Assembly: GCA_016875515.1 (NCBI GenBank)
Contig: VGRA01000087.1
Coordinates: forward strand, 1-8,277
Direction: 5' to 3'
From: Deltaproteobacteria bacterium
GTDB lineage: Bacteria; Myxococcota; Myxococcia; Myxococcales; Myxococcaceae
DNA: 8,277 nucleotides
Shown here: piece by piece, positions 6,378-8,277 of the stretch
How the letters are laid out: each line of letters starts with the position of its first letter
Position numbering within the stretch: the first letter of the stretch is position 1
Notes under the pieces: generated by a model
Told to the model about the DNA's origin: nothing
The model's database searches: none
Seen by the model: only the letters and a program-made list of their open reading frames with translations
Position numbers and translations under genes: made by a program

Positions 6378-7435
6378 ACGCGCTCGTCCAGCCGTGGCGC
6401 TTCCACCTGCTCGGCTACCCCGCGGGCTTCGCGTGGCCCCCGGGGCTGCTGCTCGCCGTGCTGGCCCTGCTGCTCGGCCTCTGGGCGGCGTGGGCGGCGC
6501 TGCGGCGCAAGGGGGAGGTGCTCCGCGTGGTGTCCGAGCGGCTTGCCCCGCGGCTTGCCCCGGGGCTCTCCACCGCCCGACCGGTCATCCGCGCGGCGCT
6601 GTCCTCCACGGGTTTGCTGCTGCTGGGCTTCGGGCTCGCCCAGCCGCAGTGCGGCAGCCATACGGAAGTCACCAAGCGCCAAGGGATTGACCTGGTGGTG
6701 GCGCTGGACGTCTCCAACTCCATGCTCGCGGACGACGTGCAGCCCAACCGGCTCGAGCGCGCCAAGCTGGAGTTGCTCACGCTGCTGGACGAGCTCAAGG
6801 GGGACCGCGTGGGCATCGTCCTCTTCGCGGGGGATGCCTTCGTCCAGTGCCCGCTCACGTCCGACTATGTCGCTGCCCGGCTGTTCCTCCGCGAGGCGCG
6901 CCCCGAGCAGATGCATCAGGGCGGCACCAACCTGGCCGCCGCGCTGGAGACCTCCCGCCGCGTGCTGGACGGCGCGGACCGCGGCGCCCAGGACAAGGTG
7001 GTGGTGCTGCTCTCGGACGGCGAGGACCTCGGCGAGGGGCTGGGGGACCTGCCCAACAGCTTGCGCGAGGCCAACGTGCGCCTCTTCGCGGTGGGGATCG
7101 GCTCGGAGCAGGGGACGCCCCTGCCGCTCCTGGACAAGTCCGGCCGCCGCGTGGGCTTCCGAAAGGCCCCGGACGGCAGCACCGTGGTGAGCCGCCTGGA
7201 CCGCGCCGGGCTGACGCGCCTGGCCGAGCAGACCGGCGGCGAGTTCTTCTACGAGCCGCGCGGGGTGGCCATGAAGGCCGTGGTGGACCGCATTGACCGG
7301 CTGCAGAAGAGCGAGCTCGAGTCCCGCGTCACCGTCCGCTACGACGAGCGGTTCCAGCACTGCGCCGGCCCCGGGGCGCTGCTGCTCCTCCTCTCCGCCC
7401 TGGTCGCCCCCTCGCGCCGGAGGACCCAGGCATGA
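6374..7435 (+). CDS. batB: BatB: VWA-domain inner membrane protein
   Basis: This 353-residue protein has N-terminal hydrophobic segments near 22-43 and 74-92. A VWA domain with a full MIDAS follows: D112-V-S114-N-S116, T185 in QGGTNLAAAL and D215 in LLSDGEDLG. A short C-terminal hydrophobic helix (about 333-346) ends in RRR. FAGDAFVQCPLTSDY and VGIGSEQGTPLPL are characteristic of BatB rather than BatA. Unlike some bacteria, the TPR domain is not fused here and is encoded by the next gene. The start at 6374 shares ATGA with the batA stop; a GTG at 6341 in the same frame would lie inside batA and is not needed. The stop overlaps the TPR gene in the same ATGA fashion. It is likely to act with BatA in a membrane complex. 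Confidence 0.92.
   Translation: MNALVQPWRFHLLGYPAGFAWPPGLLLAVLALLLGLWAAWAALRRKGEVLRVVSERLAPRLAPGLSTARPVIRAALSSTGLLLLGFGLAQPQCGSHTEVTKRQGIDLVVALDVSNSMLADDVQPNRLERAKLELLTLLDELKGDRVGIVLFAGDAFVQCPLTSDYVAARLFLREARPEQMHQGGTNLAAALETSRRVLDGADRGAQDKVVVLLSDGEDLGEGLGDLPNSLREANVRLFAVGIGSEQGTPLPLLDKSGRRVGFRKAPDGSTVVSRLDRAGLTRLAEQTGGEFFYEPRGVAMKAVVDRIDRLQKSELESRVTVRYDERFQHCAGPGALLLLLSALVAPSRRRTQA
7419..7424 (+). promoter_or_regulatory. Ribosome binding site of the BatC-like TPR gene
   Basis: GGAGGA lies inside the last codons of batB, 7 nt before the ATG at 7432. It is the clearest Shine-Dalgarno sequence in the operon and supports this start. Confidence 0.6.
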
Positions 7436-8277
7436 ACAGGCTGTGGCGCGCGCTGGTCGCCCTCACCGTGGCCGTGGCCCTCACCGCGGCGCCGCCCGTC
7501 CATGCCCTGGGCCCCTTAGAGAAGAACCCCGCCCCCGTCCAGCGCGGGCTGGATGCCTACGCCGCGGGCAAGTACGAGGAGTCGCTCGCCGCGTTCGAGG
7601 AGGCCGGCAAGGAGCTGCCGCGCTCGGCCGCGCTCGAGTTCAACCGGGGCAACGCGCTGTACAAGCTGGGCCGGCTGGACGAGGCGAAGCAGTCCTGGGA
7701 GCGGGTGCTCACCCTCGACCCGGGGGAACTGCAGGGGAGGGATCTCTACAACCTCGGCACCGCGCTTGCGCAGGCGGGCAAGGAGAAGGAGGCCATCTCC
7801 GCCTTCCGCAAGGCCCTCCGCGCCAACCCGAAGGACCAGGACGCGCGCCACAACCTGGAGGTGCTGCTGCGGAAGAGGAAGCCACCCGAGCAGCAGCAGC
7901 CGGACGCGGGCCAGCCGGACGCGGGGCCGCCGGATGCCGGCAAGGACGGCGGCGAGCCGCCGGACGCGGGCCAGCCGGATGGCGGAACCCCGGACGCGGG
8001 GCCGGACGGGGGCTCACCGGACGGCGGGATGGATGGCGGCATGGACGGCGGCGCAGACGCGGGACGCGGGCCGGAAGACGGCGGGCAGACGCCGGACGGC
8101 GGCGCGAGTGACGCGGGCGCAGACGGCGGTGCGGACGCCGGGAGCAACGGCGACGGCGGCTCGGACGGCGGGACGGACGGTGGCACGCCGCAGCGGCAGG
8201 ACGGCGGGCAGCCGGACGGCGGCCGGGACGACGGGGGGGAGCAGTCCGGCCAGCCGGAGGCCGCGGACGGCGGGCGG
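7432..8277 (+). CDS. batC: BatC-like exported TPR protein with Asp-Gly-rich tail (3' end outside window)
   Basis: The 282 visible residues begin with a signal peptide (1-25, cleavage after VHA), so the protein is probably periplasmic. About three TPR repeats follow, near 33-65, 66-100 and 102-135. Visible pieces include AYAAGKYEESLAAFEEAGK, FNRGNALYKLGRLDEAKQSW and YNLGTALAQAGKEKEAISAF, and they end with HNLEVLLRK. This is the arrangement of BatC-type TPR proteins, which normally continue into a Gln/Pro-rich stretch. Here only EQQQ remains, and from residue 157 the protein becomes a low-complexity D-G-G/D-A-G region that runs to the window edge. A further domain or membrane segment may follow. 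The start shares ATGA with batB and has a GGAGGA Shine-Dalgarno sequence. A rare TTA leucine codon (7516-7518) stands out in this GC-rich gene. The TPRs probably scaffold contacts with BatA, BatB or BatD. The symbol follows operon position and architecture. Confidence 0.8.
   Translation, partial: MNRLWRALVALTVAVALTAAPPVHALGPLEKNPAPVQRGLDAYAAGKYEESLAAFEEAGKELPRSAALEFNRGNALYKLGRLDEAKQSWERVLTLDPGELQGRDLYNLGTALAQAGKEKEAISAFRKALRANPKDQDARHNLEVLLRKRKPPEQQQPDAGQPDAGPPDAGKDGGEPPDAGQPDGGTPDAGPDGGSPDGGMDGGMDGGADAGRGPEDGGQTPDGGASDAGADGGADAGSNGDGGSDGGTDGGTPQRQDGGQPDGGRDDGGEQSGQPEAADGGR
7900..8019 (+). repeat. Two tandem 60-bp (20-residue) units
   Basis: Unit one (7900-7959) and unit two (7960-8019) both begin with the identical 20 nt CCGGACGCGGGCCAGCCGGA. 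The encoded 20-residue units match at 16 positions, following PDAGQPDxGxPDAGxDGGxP. This indicates an in-frame duplication that founded or extended the tail. Confidence 0.75.
7900..8277 (+). repeat. Low-complexity repeat region coding for D-G-G / D-A-G triads
   Basis: From residue 157 of the TPR protein to the window edge, 126 codons encode about 16 DGG and 8 DAG triads, usually preceded by Pro, Gln, Ser, Thr, Met or Ala. The reading frame is kept throughout and codons vary (GGC/GGG/GGT, GCG/GCC), so the peptide pattern rather than the DNA seems to be maintained. Confidence 0.85.

Noticed and set aside
7746..8186. Pro/Ser-rich minus-strand open frame within the tail of the TPR gene
   Set aside because: It is the mirror of the D-G-G repeat codons; the plus-strand frame continues directly from a signal peptide and TPR domain.
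7900..8277. CRISPR array or mobile-element repeat
   Set aside because: The repeats are in frame, codon-periodic and without regular spacers or terminal inverted repeats; they encode a low-complexity peptide.

Overview
This is a very GC-rich window (roughly 70%) with dense genes, ATGA junctions and GTG starts. It looks like a myxobacterial (Cystobacterineae-type Myxococcota) chromosome. The lineage is inferred from composition, the Asp-Gly-Gly/Asp-Ala-Gly rich protein tail, the nucleotidase-multiheme cytochrome lipoprotein and the Bat operon layout; no marker gene proves it.

Left part (1-1558, minus strand): a two-gene unit reads out of the window. The first gene is a stand-alone CheY-like receiver (1172-1558). 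Overlapping its 3' end by 16 nt is a predicted lipoprotein with a 5'-nucleotidase/calcineurin-like domain, followed by the start of a c-type cytochrome domain (CxxCH at 30-44); its C-terminus lies outside the window. The nucleotidase fold has lost several of the usual metal ligands.

Middle (1559-2523): a short divergent region carries two plausible back-to-back promoters. One reads left into the receiver gene and one reads right into a ZIP-family metal transporter gene (1688-2437). The transporter has an altered TM5 metal motif. An 86-nt gap with a candidate promoter separates it from the next operon.

Right part (2524-8277, plus strand): a tightly packed Bat (Bacteroides aerotolerance)-type operon. 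Its order is MoxR AAA+ ATPase, DUF58 protein, a membrane protein with a BatD-like exported part and a DUF4381-like cytoplasmic part, BatA (VWA), BatB (VWA) and a BatC-like TPR protein cut by the window edge. All genes after moxR are linked by an 11-nt gap, ATGA overlaps or a 26-nt overlap, so translational coupling is likely. In such systems the MoxR ATPase is thought to act as a chaperone-like remodeller of the VWA/MIDAS proteins at the inner membrane, with TPR and BatD partners facing the periplasm. The phenotype has been tied to stress or envelope tolerance in several bacteria, but the molecular substrate is not settled. The BatC-like protein ends in about 126 residues dominated by D-G-G/D-A-G triads, including a 60-bp tandem duplication.

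No RNA gene, CRISPR array, insertion sequence or phage feature was seen. The window is largely ordinary core genome. The most unusual points are the degenerate nucleotidase-cytochrome lipoprotein, the altered ZIP motif and the DGG-repeat tail on the BatC-like protein.
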